Source of the DNA: Sulfurimonadaceae bacterium
GTDB lineage: Bacteria; Campylobacterota; Campylobacteria; Campylobacterales; Sulfurimonadaceae
DNA length: 32,977 nucleotides
NCBI GenBank assembly: GCA_016744575.1
Contig: JADGEC010000026.1
Location: forward strand, 1-32,977
Reading direction: 5' to 3'
A program made the position numbers and the translations under genes. Below, piece by piece: positions 8,309-16,353 of the stretch (positions are counted from its first letter, which is position 1; the number at the start of each line of letters is the position of its first letter). The notes beneath the pieces were generated by a model. That model had not been told where the DNA came from, made no database searches, and saw only the letters and a list, made by a program, of their open reading frames with translations.

Positions 8309-8314
8309 TATAAT
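8309..8314 (+). promoter_or_regulatory. Candidate -10 box for the FTR-like gene
   Basis: A consensus TATAAT in ATCAATATAATTGC lies 43 nt before the ATG at 8358, giving an expected leader of about 37 nt. No clear -35 element is seen. Confidence 0.45.
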
Positions 8315-8357
8315 TGCGATCAGATATATTAACAGATAATAAAAAGGATAAGTAGCA

Positions 8358-9017
8358 ATGATCAAGATGATGATAGGTTTTATGAAAGACTATTGGAAAT
8401 ACCGTCACAAGGTCAAGAAGCAGGACGTCTGGATGAGGAAGTACACCAAGCAGAACGATTATGTGCTCAATCCCAGCTGGATGATGGCGACCAACCTAAA
8501 GGTCTGGCTGAGCGAGATGGATGAGACTTTTGGAAAACGTTACTGTCCCTGTTTCGAGCCGTCAGGTGATGCTGTATTAGACAAGAAGATGCTTTGTCCT
8601 TGTGAGTTTGTCGAAGATGAGATCAAAGAGTATGGCACTTGTCACTGCGCACTCTTTGGAAGTGCCGACCTTGACAAAGAGGGATGGAAAGCCTCATCAA
8701 AACGTTTGATGGAGGAGTACCGAGTACCGCTAGACCTTAAAGAGGGTGTGCTTGATACCAGGGGCATGCCGATGGACAGTCGCCGTGACCTGCCTATTCC
8801 TGATGCGATGCATCAACTCAAGTCTACACTTAACGACTACTCGGATAACGAGCTGACTATGATAGTAGAGCGCGAACAAGAGGCACTTAACCTTGAGAAG
8901 ATCGCAGAGTATCGCGGGTACAGTTCTGAGAAGGTCGTCAAAGATGATCATTACGAAGTGACATTGCACATGGATGGAAGCAGTTTTAAAGGCTCAAACT
9001 CTAGCTGTGGGACCTGA
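8358..9017 (+). CDS. Ferredoxin:thioredoxin reductase catalytic-subunit-like protein
   Basis: Homologue of the catalytic subunit of ferredoxin:thioredoxin reductase, a [4Fe-4S] enzyme that passes electrons from ferredoxin to thioredoxin disulfides. The signature is complete: Cys63-Pro-Cys65, Cys80-Pro-Cys82 and Cys95-His-Cys97. These supply the four cluster ligands and the two redox-active cysteines of the family. Spacings (14 and 12 residues between the pairs) differ from the plant enzyme (16 and 8) but match the form I associate with non-photosynthetic bacteria, with EYGTCHCALF at the last pair. Residues 1-60 form a basic/aromatic extension. Residues 115-219 form a C-terminal region beyond the roughly 110-residue catalytic core; it ends with SNSSCGT and its role is unclear. 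No variable subunit gene is seen. A TlpA-like thioredoxin gene lies convergent downstream, but its membrane anchor makes direct partnership doubtful. Confidence 0.85.
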   Translation: MIKMMIGFMKDYWKYRHKVKKQDVWMRKYTKQNDYVLNPSWMMATNLKVWLSEMDETFGKRYCPCFEPSGDAVLDKKMLCPCEFVEDEIKEYGTCHCALFGSADLDKEGWKASSKRLMEEYRVPLDLKEGVLDTRGMPMDSRRDLPIPDAMHQLKSTLNDYSDNELTMIVEREQEALNLEKIAEYRGYSSEKVVKDDHYEVTLHMDGSSFKGSNSSCGT

Positions 9018-9023
9018 TATTAT

Positions 9024-9049
9024 GATCAGGCAGGTGTGACCGCCTGATC
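9024..9049 (+). terminator. Hairpin after the FTR-like gene
   Basis: GATCAGGC (9024-9031) pairs with GCCTGATC (9042-9049), with GGT/ACC able to extend the stem inside the loop. It begins 7 nt past the stop codon. No T-run follows, so it may be a 3'-end stabiliser or a weak terminator. Confidence 0.4.
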
Positions 9050-9094
9050 CATACCATTAAGTCAAAAGTCATGATCGCTCTATAAGGTTTGGAA

Positions 9095-9143
9095 TCGGAA
9101 GGCTTTGCCTCCGCAGTTCGGGAGTGAACTCTCCGTTTCCGAA
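9095..9143. other. Structured convergent intergenic segment
   Basis: Two adjacent hairpins can form: CGGAAGGC-TTT-GCCTCCG (9096-9113, one bulged A) and GGAG/CTCC (9121-9134), the latter competing with GTTC/GAAC (9116-9129). CGGAA (9096-9100) can instead pair with TTCCG (9137-9141). A further hairpin, ATGTGC/GCACAT, lies at 9154-9174. This is dense structure for the 200-nt gap; function is unknown. Confidence 0.35.
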
Positions 9144-9226
9144 GACGTCTGTTATGTGCCATTTCGAAGCACATGATAGACTCCAAGATGCTTGACTTAA
9201 TGACATTAGACCACCTTGCACGCTTC

Positions 9227-9739
9227 TTATCGACCGGCCCACCACATCCTCAGATAGAGTCCAAGAGTCGAGGTGTACCCTACTTCCGTAAAAGCCAGCT
9301 CACCGTTGGAGTCAAAGATAAAGGTCGTTGGGTAAGCCTGAACACTAAAGTCCTTAGCCATGCCAGTACTGTCATTATAGACAGCATAGCCCAGGTCACG
9401 CTCCTTCATAAAGCTTTGTATCTCTGCATCACTGCCTGACTGGACTGCGACACTCAGGACCGGAAAGTCTTTGGAGATGCTTTCTATGTTTCCGGCTTCG
9501 GTCTTGCAGGTGGGACACCAGGTCGCCCAGAAATGGATAAGCAGCGGCTCTCCGTTAAGATCATCTGTGGAGAAGCTCTCCATGTCTATCAACGTGACAT
9601 CTATCTTGGGTAGATGCTCTGTTGGAAGGTCAGGACTTTTGAAGTAGCTGATGACATTGGCAAAGAGCGTGACAAGTACGACCATGATGATGATCTCTTT
9701 GAAGATCTTTTTGATACTCCATTTTTTAAAGTCTATCAT
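9227..9739 (-). CDS. Membrane-anchored TlpA-like thioredoxin
   Basis: Thioredoxin-fold protein of the TlpA/ResA type, probably acting on disulfides outside the cytoplasm. A single hydrophobic segment at about 15-33 acts as an uncleaved anchor, followed by a TlpA-type domain with the active site WATWCPTC (Cys75, Cys78) and the cis-proline region AYPTTFIFDSNGEL near residue 137. The 170-residue length is usual for this group. It starts only 4 nt after the pyruvate kinase stop codon and is the last gene of the long minus-strand block, so it is likely co-transcribed with pyk although no functional link is obvious. The ATG is preceded by AGAGG inside the end of pyk. Exact substrate (cytochrome c maturation, general oxidoreductase) cannot be told. 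Confidence 0.85.
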   Translation of the reverse strand: MIDFKKWSIKKIFKEIIIMVVLVTLFANVISYFKSPDLPTEHLPKIDVTLIDMESFSTDDLNGEPLLIHFWATWCPTCKTEAGNIESISKDFPVLSVAVQSGSDAEIQSFMKERDLGYAVYNDSTGMAKDFSVQAYPTTFIFDSNGELAFTEVGYTSTLGLYLRMWWAGR

Positions 9740-9743
9740 CTGC

Positions 9744-11234
9744 TTATGCCTCTGCTGCCAGCTTGTCTTTCATCTCCTGGATCTTTCGGTACTTTCGTTT
9801 TCGAAAGAACTCCATCTCATCACCAGTGACCATACGTATGAGATTAGTCGTACCCGGCATGCCTACAGGGTCTCCAGCAGTAAGGATGTAACTGTTCTCT
9901 TTTGAGAGTACCCCTCTTTGAAGGCCCTGATCCATCACTTCACCGATCATCATGCGCAGACCGCTTTTTGGTACTGAGAACGCGGGGACCACACCCCAGA
10001 CTATGGTAAGTGACTGGGCTGCTCTGATATCGTGGGTCACACTGTAGATCGGTCTACTTGGACGGTAACGGGCGATCTTTCTTGCTGATTGACCAGAGGC
10101 AGTCATCGCCAGGATGCCTGAGGTGTCCATACCCTCTGAGAGACGCACGGCTGATTCATTGATCTTGTCACCCTTGTCCACCATATTAAAAGTGTCGAAC
10201 TTGTGATAAGGGTAACACTTCTCAGCACCCTGGATCGTCTTGACCATCGTCTTGACAGCGAGGACCGGATCATGTCCGACGGCGCTCTCTTCAGAGAGCA
10301 TCACAGCATCGGTACCATCAAGGACAGCATTGGCGATATCACTGATCTCTGCGCGGGTCGCACGATCATACTTGGTCATCGAGAGCAGCATCTGTGTCGC
10401 TACGATGACCGGCTTACTGGCACTGTTGGCTTTTCTGATAAGCATCTTTTGCGTAGAAGGTACCTCGAAATAGGGGATCTCTATACCAAGGTCTCCCCGC
10501 GCGACCATAAGACCGTCACTGACTTCAAGGATCTCATCGATGTTCTCTACCGCATCAAACTTCTCGATCTTGGCGATGAGCTGCGTCCAGCCGCCGTTGT
10601 CATCAAGTACCTTCCGTGCAGTACGTATGTCATCAGCACTCTGAACAAAAGAGATCGCCATGAAATCGACATCGTTATTGATGCCCCAGAGCATATCTTT
10701 TTTATCTTTCTCTGTGATGACATCGATGCCGAGGCTGGTGTTTGGGAAGTTGACACCTTTTCGTGAGGAGAGTATCCCCTCGTTCTCAACAGTGACCATC
10801 ACACTGTGGGTACCGGTCTCTGTGACAACGGCGCGGATGATCCCGTCATAAAGATAGATATATTCGCCTGGAGAGAGCTGGTCCAAGATAGAGTGTTCGT
10901 TGATGCTCAACCGGTAGCTGCCCTCCTCCATCTTATTGCCTACGATCTCTTTTTTAAAGAACTCGATAGTATCTCCGGCTTTAAGGTGAAAGTCCTCTTT
11001 GAGTATGCCTACTCTGATCTTGGGGCCGCTGATATCTTGGAGTACACCGGTAATAAGTCCGGTCTTATGGATGGTCTCTCGAATACGTGCAAGTACTTTA
11101 GAATGGTACTCGTGTGTACCGTGACTGAAATTTAGTCGAAAGACATTGACACCTGCGCGCATCAGTGCCTCTATCTGCTCTTGAGAATCTGAAGCCGGCC
11201 CGATAGTGGCCACGATCTTTGTGTGTTTTTTCAT
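9744..11234 (-). CDS. pyk: Pyruvate kinase
   Basis: Converts phosphoenolpyruvate and ADP to pyruvate and ATP, the last step of glycolysis. The family is clear from TKIVATIGPAS at the N-terminus, FRLNFSHG (32-39), the catalytic-lysine region IAKIEKFDAVENIDEI and the signature MVARGDLGIEIP. At 496 residues it is slightly longer than typical bacterial enzymes (about 470-480) because of a charged C-terminal tail (EFFRKRKYRKIQEMKDKL); there is no PEP-utiliser domain. It lies 115 nt downstream of glgB, separated by a hairpin, and 4 nt upstream of the thioredoxin gene. The ribosome binding site before the ATG is poor. Its position at the end of a polysaccharide block suggests coordinated storage and glycolytic flux. 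Confidence 0.97.
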   Translation of the reverse strand: MKKHTKIVATIGPASDSQEQIEALMRAGVNVFRLNFSHGTHEYHSKVLARIRETIHKTGLITGVLQDISGPKIRVGILKEDFHLKAGDTIEFFKKEIVGNKMEEGSYRLSINEHSILDQLSPGEYIYLYDGIIRAVVTETGTHSVMVTVENEGILSSRKGVNFPNTSLGIDVITEKDKKDMLWGINNDVDFMAISFVQSADDIRTARKVLDDNGGWTQLIAKIEKFDAVENIDEILEVSDGLMVARGDLGIEIPYFEVPSTQKMLIRKANSASKPVIVATQMLLSMTKYDRATRAEISDIANAVLDGTDAVMLSEESAVGHDPVLAVKTMVKTIQGAEKCYPYHKFDTFNMVDKGDKINESAVRLSEGMDTSGILAMTASGQSARKIARYRPSRPIYSVTHDIRAAQSLTIVWGVVPAFSVPKSGLRMMIGEVMDQGLQRGVLSKENSYILTAGDPVGMPGTTNLIRMVTGDEMEFFRKRKYRKIQEMKDKLAAEA

Positions 11235-11320
11235 GTATGCTAGCCTATGATGGATTATTGTTTACAAGGATATCTTGTTTTGATGCCGTATTATAGTCAA
11301 TTATTGGTATCAGGAGGGTC

Positions 11321-11349
11321 ACGGTCTGCCTAAAAACAGACCGTTTTTA
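11321..11349 (-). terminator. Overlapping alternative hairpins between glgB and pyk
   Basis: ACGGTCTG (11321-11328) pairs with CAGACCGT (11337-11344), an 8-bp stem directly after the glgB stop. TAAAAAC (11331-11337) can instead pair with GTTTTTA (11343-11349), using part of the same bases. On the gene strand no T-run follows the larger stem, so it may cause partial termination or be a processing site rather than a full stop before pyk. Confidence 0.55.
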
Positions 11350-13269
11350 CTAAGATCTCTTCAGGTAGAGCACGCCAAGCGGCGGAAGGGTCAAGCTGAT
11401 GGAGTTCTCGCGACCATGCATCGGGATGTTCTCCGCAGTAAGTGGTCCGCTGTTACCAATGTTCCAGCCTTGATAATACTCTGACTGGGAGTTGAACATC
11501 TCTTTCCACCCTCCATCGTAAGGGACACCTACACGGTAGTTCTCTCTTGTATTATCAGAGAAGTTACAGATGACGAGCACTGTCTCTTTGGGGTCATCAC
11601 TTTTACGGAGAAAACTGAGACAGTTATGTGCGTAATCGCCATCATCGACCCACTCGAAACCGGCATGTTTCTCATCATATTGATGCAGGGCTCTGTTGTC
11701 ACGATAAAGGCCGTTAAGATCAGATATGACCTTTTGAATACCTTGATGGTTCGGGTCCTCAAGCAGATGCCAGTCCAGACTTCGCTTGTAAGCCCACTCT
11801 GCATACTGGGCGAGTTCACCACCCATAAAGAGCAGCTTTTTCCCTGGATGTGCTGTCATGAAAGCGTACATGGCGCGCAGATTGGCGAACTTCTGTTCAT
11901 TGTCACCCGGCATCTTGTTGATGAGAGAGCCTTTCATATGGACCACTTCATCATGACTTAGCGGTAACATGAAGTTCTCATCAAAAGCGTACCACAGACT
12001 AAAGGTGATCTGGTGATGATGATGCTGGCGGTAGATCGGGTCAAAACTCATGTACTTCAATGAGTCATGCATCCATCCCATGTTCCACTTAAAGCCAAAC
12101 CCAAGACCGCCAATATCAGTCGGTCGGGTCACCATCGGCCAGGCAGTCGACTCTTCGGCGATCATCATGATGTCAGGGTGTTTTCCATAGGCAGAGTGAT
12201 TTAGCTGACGCAGGAACTGGACTGCTTCGAGGTTCTCATTGCCACCGTACTGGTTAGGGATCCACTCACCCTCTTCTCGGGCATAGTCAAGATGCAGCAT
12301 GGAGGCCACAGCATCGACACGGATACCATCGACGTGGTACTTTTCCAGCCAAAACATCGCACTGCTGATTAGGAATGCTCGTACTTCACTACGTCCGTAG
12401 TTGAAGATGATACTTCCCCACTCCGGATGAAAACCCTGTTTCGGATCATCATGCTCATACAGCGCGGTACCATCAAAGTTGATGAGACCGTGCATATCGA
12501 CAGCGAAATGTGACGGCACCCAGTCCATGATGACACCGATATCGTTTTGGTGCAGGACATCGATAAGGTACATCAAGTCTTCTGGTTCACCAAAACGTGC
12601 AGTCGCTGAGAAATAACCGACTACCTGATAACCCCATGAGCCATAGTAAGGATACTCTGTCAGTGGCATGAACTCGACATGTGTATAGTTCATCTTTTTA
12701 AGATAGGCTGGTAGTTCATCAGCTATCTCACGGTAAGTAAGATAACGATTCTCCTCTTCGACCTTTCGACGCCATGAACCCACATGCATCTCGTAGATGC
12801 TTACCGGAGCATCATGGGCATTGTACTTGGCACGCTTGTCCATCCATGCGCTATCTTCCCATTCATATTGATCAATATCCCATACCCGTGAAGCAGAGTT
12901 TGAAGGTTTTTCAGCGTAAAAACCGTAAGGATCACTCTTCTCATGGACGATATCATGAAATTGGGAGACGATATGATACTTGTAGGTCAGGCCCTGTTCG
13001 ACATCCTCGATAAAGCCTTCCCAGATACCAGAGTCGTCATCACGTACTTTTAAAGGATGTGCTGCCAGGTCATAGTCGTTAAAGTCACCACGGACTGAGA
13101 CACTTTGGGCGTTAGGGGCCCAGACGGCGAAATAGACACCATCTTTGTTTCCAGAGCGCATCTGATGTGCGCCCATCTTTTCATAGAGACTGGTGTGATT
13201 GCCCTCTTTAAAAAGGAAGATATCGTATTCGGTAAAACGAGTGATGTCGTAATGTATCTTTTGTGGCAT
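11350..13269 (-). CDS. glgB: 1,4-alpha-glucan branching enzyme (GH13)
   Basis: Creates alpha-1,6 branches in glycogen by cutting and transferring linear alpha-1,4 chains. An N-terminal CBM48-type domain (about 30-135; GVYFAVWAPNAQSVSVRGDFN) precedes the GH13 barrel. Catalytic residues fit the family: Asp319 in DGIRVDAV, Glu372 in MMIAEESTAWP and Asp440 in LPLSHDEVVH, with the substrate region DWVPSHF at 249-255. The C-terminal beta domain ends in PPLGVLYLKRS. At 639 residues it resembles the shorter GlgB form that lacks the extra N-terminal domain of E. coli GlgB (728). AAAGGAACACC precedes the ATG. It follows the second GH57 gene by 36 nt and is surely in the same transcription unit. Confidence 0.97.
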   Translation of the reverse strand: MPQKIHYDITRFTEYDIFLFKEGNHTSLYEKMGAHQMRSGNKDGVYFAVWAPNAQSVSVRGDFNDYDLAAHPLKVRDDDSGIWEGFIEDVEQGLTYKYHIVSQFHDIVHEKSDPYGFYAEKPSNSASRVWDIDQYEWEDSAWMDKRAKYNAHDAPVSIYEMHVGSWRRKVEEENRYLTYREIADELPAYLKKMNYTHVEFMPLTEYPYYGSWGYQVVGYFSATARFGEPEDLMYLIDVLHQNDIGVIMDWVPSHFAVDMHGLINFDGTALYEHDDPKQGFHPEWGSIIFNYGRSEVRAFLISSAMFWLEKYHVDGIRVDAVASMLHLDYAREEGEWIPNQYGGNENLEAVQFLRQLNHSAYGKHPDIMMIAEESTAWPMVTRPTDIGGLGFGFKWNMGWMHDSLKYMSFDPIYRQHHHHQITFSLWYAFDENFMLPLSHDEVVHMKGSLINKMPGDNEQKFANLRAMYAFMTAHPGKKLLFMGGELAQYAEWAYKRSLDWHLLEDPNHQGIQKVISDLNGLYRDNRALHQYDEKHAGFEWVDDGDYAHNCLSFLRKSDDPKETVLVICNFSDNTRENYRVGVPYDGGWKEMFNSQSEYYQGWNIGNSGPLTAENIPMHGRENSISLTLPPLGVLYLKRS

Positions 13270-13305
13270 GGTGTTCCTTTATAGGTTTATTGCTTATTCG
13301 TGCGT

Positions 13306-14766
13306 TTAAAAGTCGTATTTTGCGATTGCTATCGTTCTGCGTGCGAACTCTCTGCCGTAATCTGCCCAGAGTCCTTCACCCCAGTATCGAAAACAGCTGG
13401 TCTCCGTACACATCAGATGAAACAGGGCGTTGCGATAGGCCGGCGTATTTGTGCTGCTCTCTTTACTCAAGACATTCTGGTAAAAGAGGGAACTGGCCTC
13501 TGCCATCGGCCCAAGTACCTTATTATAGCCTTCTGTCCAGGAGATATTGCTTGTCCAGCTTCCGCCATCCATATGAAAATCACCCTGTTCATCTTTGAGT
13601 CGTTCTATGACAAGGTCAAGTCGCTCTCTTGACTCACCCGGAGTGTACTGCTCCCAGATCTTTTTTTGATGCAGTGGCTGCAGTGGAGGAAACTGTTCGG
13701 CGTCTATCCCTATGGCTTCAAGATGTTCAAGGTATTCGCTCACATGCATCAATGGTGTGTCGCTATGTGAAGCTTCAGTGACTACATCATCGAACTTTGG
13801 CGGAAACTCGTTCATCATGACTCCCCCGTTCTCACCGTCAGCTATCTGTGTCACGAGTGGTGGGACCTTGATGCCGTCGATATACTGCATCTCACAACTC
13901 TTGGCTTCATAATAAGGCTGCATCTGTGCGACGAGTTTGGTGTCGCTTCCCTGCGTCTTGATGATAGCCGTGATACTCTCACTTCTGCCATCAGAAGCAG
14001 TACAGACTAAACGGTGTGGGATGTGAGGTCCTTGTATAGGACTACCATCATGCCCCTCGACCGTATGTTCTTGCAGCAAGACCCAGCTGTAACCACACTC
14101 TTTGAGTGTCTTGACAAACTCATAGGCGACATCTGGGTCATTTGGCAACGCCATCTCCGAAGGAGAAAAACCGCGTACTCGCTGCAAAGCCTTAAGACCA
14201 AAGAGTGAGGTAAAATGGTGCTGCCACGCTTTGACATGAAGCTTAAAGTCCTGGATAGGGGTCGATGGTGCTACTGCATGTCCCCATGGTGCGCCCAACC
14301 ACTCGACACCATGACGGTATTTCAGGTCGTTTGTAAGTCTACGAAGGGACTCAAGCAGATCATTTTCATGCATCTGTTGAAGGCCCCATAGCAGTGTGCC
14401 CGAGTATTCGAGCATGACTCTTGGCTCTTTGCCTTCATCTATCAGACGAGGTATGATCTCACCCATACGCTGATAACATTGCAAAAAGACTGGAGCATTA
14501 TGATTATCACCACTGTTTTGGTGCTCCATCATATGCTGCAAGTTACTGATAGTCTTTGCAGTCGTTATCTCATCACCGCCTGCAGGTATCAGCGGCTGGT
14601 GCATATGTAGTGCGACAGCAGCAGCTCCTTTGATGTGTTTGAAGTCAATGCCACCCTCTTCTAAAAAGATAGGTCTACTGCTGCGTTCACGTATGCTCTT
14701 TTCGATGAGATGTTCATCGCCGCAGATCTCTGGTAATGAACTATCTCGCTTTCGATTATGCATCAC
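13306..14766 (-). CDS. Glycoside hydrolase family 57 protein
   Basis: GH57 enzyme acting on alpha-glucans; the family includes alpha-amylases, 4-alpha-glucanotransferases, amylopullulanases and branching enzymes, and I cannot assign the exact activity. Family regions are visible: ALHMHQP (52-58), the probable nucleophile Glu204 in GFSPSEMALP and the probable acid/base Asp310 in QIADGENGGVM. A charged N-terminal segment of about 45 residues precedes the barrel. Length is 486 residues, and the sequence differs strongly from the other GH57 in the locus, so the two are not a recent duplication. It starts 23 nt after the glgA-1 stop and ends 36 nt before glgB. It may trim or transfer chains during glycogen turnover. 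Confidence 0.85.
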   Translation of the reverse strand: MMHNRKRDSSLPEICGDEHLIEKSIRERSSRPIFLEEGGIDFKHIKGAAAVALHMHQPLIPAGGDEITTAKTISNLQHMMEHQNSGDNHNAPVFLQCYQRMGEIIPRLIDEGKEPRVMLEYSGTLLWGLQQMHENDLLESLRRLTNDLKYRHGVEWLGAPWGHAVAPSTPIQDFKLHVKAWQHHFTSLFGLKALQRVRGFSPSEMALPNDPDVAYEFVKTLKECGYSWVLLQEHTVEGHDGSPIQGPHIPHRLVCTASDGRSESITAIIKTQGSDTKLVAQMQPYYEAKSCEMQYIDGIKVPPLVTQIADGENGGVMMNEFPPKFDDVVTEASHSDTPLMHVSEYLEHLEAIGIDAEQFPPLQPLHQKKIWEQYTPGESRERLDLVIERLKDEQGDFHMDGGSWTSNISWTEGYNKVLGPMAEASSLFYQNVLSKESSTNTPAYRNALFHLMCTETSCFRYWGEGLWADYGREFARRTIAIAKYDF

Positions 14767-14789
14767 TTATCTCCACTGCTCGCTCTTCA

Positions 14790-16280
14790 TCAATCAGCCA
14801 GAAATTCTTTCGCCTTACGGTCAAAGAGCACTTTAAAGTAGACAGTCTCATAACCTTTAGCGGCTTGTTCCCAGTCAAAACGGGCATACATCGCTTCTCT
14901 CTGCATAGCATGGAAGTGTGGTCGGTTTTGATGCCAGGTATCTACACTCCAGCGTACAGTATGGTAAAGTGCATCCGGTGTCGGATAGTCGAACTTAAAG
15001 CCGGTACCGCTTCCGGTATGTGGATCATAGTTCTCGATGGTATCATCAAGTCCGCCTGTAGCACGTACGATCGGCAGTGTGCCGTAGCTAAGACTATAGA
15101 TCTGGTTCAGACCACATGGCTCAAAGAGTGATGGCATCAAGAAGAGGTCACTTCCTGCTTCTATCATATGGGCGAGTTCGTTGTTATAACCGATGAAGCT
15201 GGCGAATCTGTCGCTGTGTTGAGCTGCGACCTTGCTGAAGAAGCCCTCTGCCCACTTCTCTCCGGTCCCAAGCATGATGATCTGAGCATCAAGATGAAGC
15301 AGACCTTCGATGGTATCTGCGATCAGCTCTATCCCTTTTTGCTCTGCGAAACGTCCTACAAAACCTATAAGTGGCACATCATCGCGTTCTGGTAGACCAA
15401 AACGTTTTTGAAGCTCGCTCTTACAGATGGCTTTTCCGGACATATCATCGACACTGAAGTTTGCCGGGATCATTGGGTCTACTTCCGGGCTCCACTCCTC
15501 ATAATCGACACCGTTGAGGATGCCGTAGAGTTTATGCGCATGTGTCTTGATATGCTCTTGCAGACCAAAACCAAACTCAGGTGTCTTGATCTCAGAAGCG
15601 TATTTTCGACTTACTGTCGTCACCGCGTCAGCGTGGGCTATGCCCCCTTTTAGCAGGTTGAGCCCGTCATGGATCTCAAGCTCATGAGGGTTGAAATGCT
15701 CCCAACCGATCTCCATCACATCGATGCCACCTTTGAAGAAGTAACCCTGGTGCTGCATATTATGGATGGTCAGTACGGTAGCAGCGTTCTCAAAGGTCTC
15801 ATCCCAGGCATAACGGGTATTGCGCAACAACGGCATCGCTGCGGTGTGCCAGTCATTAGCATGGATGATGTCAGGTTTGAAACCGATCTTCTTACAAAGC
15901 TGCATAGCCGCTTTTGAGAGAAAGAGGAAACGGTTATCATTGTCAGCATAAGAAAAGCCATCCTCCTCATAGAGTCCTTTTCGGCCATAAAACGTCTCAT
16001 AATCGATGAAATAAATAGGCACTTCACTGTTTGGTAAAGCACCTTCATAGACACCGGACCAGAACTCGCCCATCGGTCCCATCGGTACACCCATCGCTCC
16101 CTCAAGTAGTGTCAGCTCAGCGGTATCGATAGAGTAGTAACGTGGCATGACCACGATCACATTATGACCTAGCTTTTTAAGTGCCTTCGGAAGTGCACCT
16201 GCAACATCTGCGAGTCCACCGGTCTTGGCAAACGGCACGACTTCAGAAGCAGCAATAAGGATGTTTAGACTTTTGTTCAT
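14790..16280 (-). CDS. glgA: Glycogen synthase GlgA, copy 1 (GT5)
   Basis: Adds glucose from a nucleotide sugar (normally ADP-glucose) to the non-reducing end of alpha-1,4 glucan. It shows the GT5 pattern: KTGGLADVAGALPKAL (19-34) with the sugar-nucleotide-binding KTGGL, GFVGRFAEQKGIELI in the second domain with the phosphate-binding Arg and Lys, and the C-terminal LFEPCGLNQIYSLSYGT with the conserved Glu. Length (496) is close to E. coli GlgA (477). AGAAGAG precedes the ATG. The gene lies between a second glgA homologue and a GH57 gene; the 73 nt before it is the largest gap within the glgA-GH57-glgB part, so an internal promoter is possible. This copy is the better match to classical GlgA. 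Confidence 0.95.
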   Translation of the reverse strand: MNKSLNILIAASEVVPFAKTGGLADVAGALPKALKKLGHNVIVVMPRYYSIDTAELTLLEGAMGVPMGPMGEFWSGVYEGALPNSEVPIYFIDYETFYGRKGLYEEDGFSYADNDNRFLFLSKAAMQLCKKIGFKPDIIHANDWHTAAMPLLRNTRYAWDETFENAATVLTIHNMQHQGYFFKGGIDVMEIGWEHFNPHELEIHDGLNLLKGGIAHADAVTTVSRKYASEIKTPEFGFGLQEHIKTHAHKLYGILNGVDYEEWSPEVDPMIPANFSVDDMSGKAICKSELQKRFGLPERDDVPLIGFVGRFAEQKGIELIADTIEGLLHLDAQIIMLGTGEKWAEGFFSKVAAQHSDRFASFIGYNNELAHMIEAGSDLFLMPSLFEPCGLNQIYSLSYGTLPIVRATGGLDDTIENYDPHTGSGTGFKFDYPTPDALYHTVRWSVDTWHQNRPHFHAMQREAMYARFDWEQAAKGYETVYFKVLFDRKAKEFLAD

Positions 16281-16353
16281 GGTCTCTTCTTTGTGTTGGA
16301 TTGTAAATAAGGGTATAGCATGAGAAAGGGTACATACTCTCTTTTGAAAGTGT

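Larger units (their letters stand above)
7942..8357. other. Divergent intergenic region, DUF481 / FTR-like genes
   Basis: The gap holds promoter-like boxes for both flanking genes (listed separately) and one 8-bp inverted repeat at 8063-8094. I found no additional ORF with a plausible start and no RNA gene. Confidence 0.5.

Noticed and set aside
8358-9739. FTR-like protein and TlpA-like thioredoxin as a direct redox pair controlling Fbp, as in chloroplasts
   Set aside because: The thioredoxin has an N-terminal membrane anchor and is probably outside the cytoplasm, while FTR and Fbp are cytoplasmic; proximity alone does not support it.
10203-10766. 187-codon plus-strand ORF inside pyk
   Set aside because: It is antisense to a conserved pyruvate kinase region; its length reflects codon bias of the real gene.
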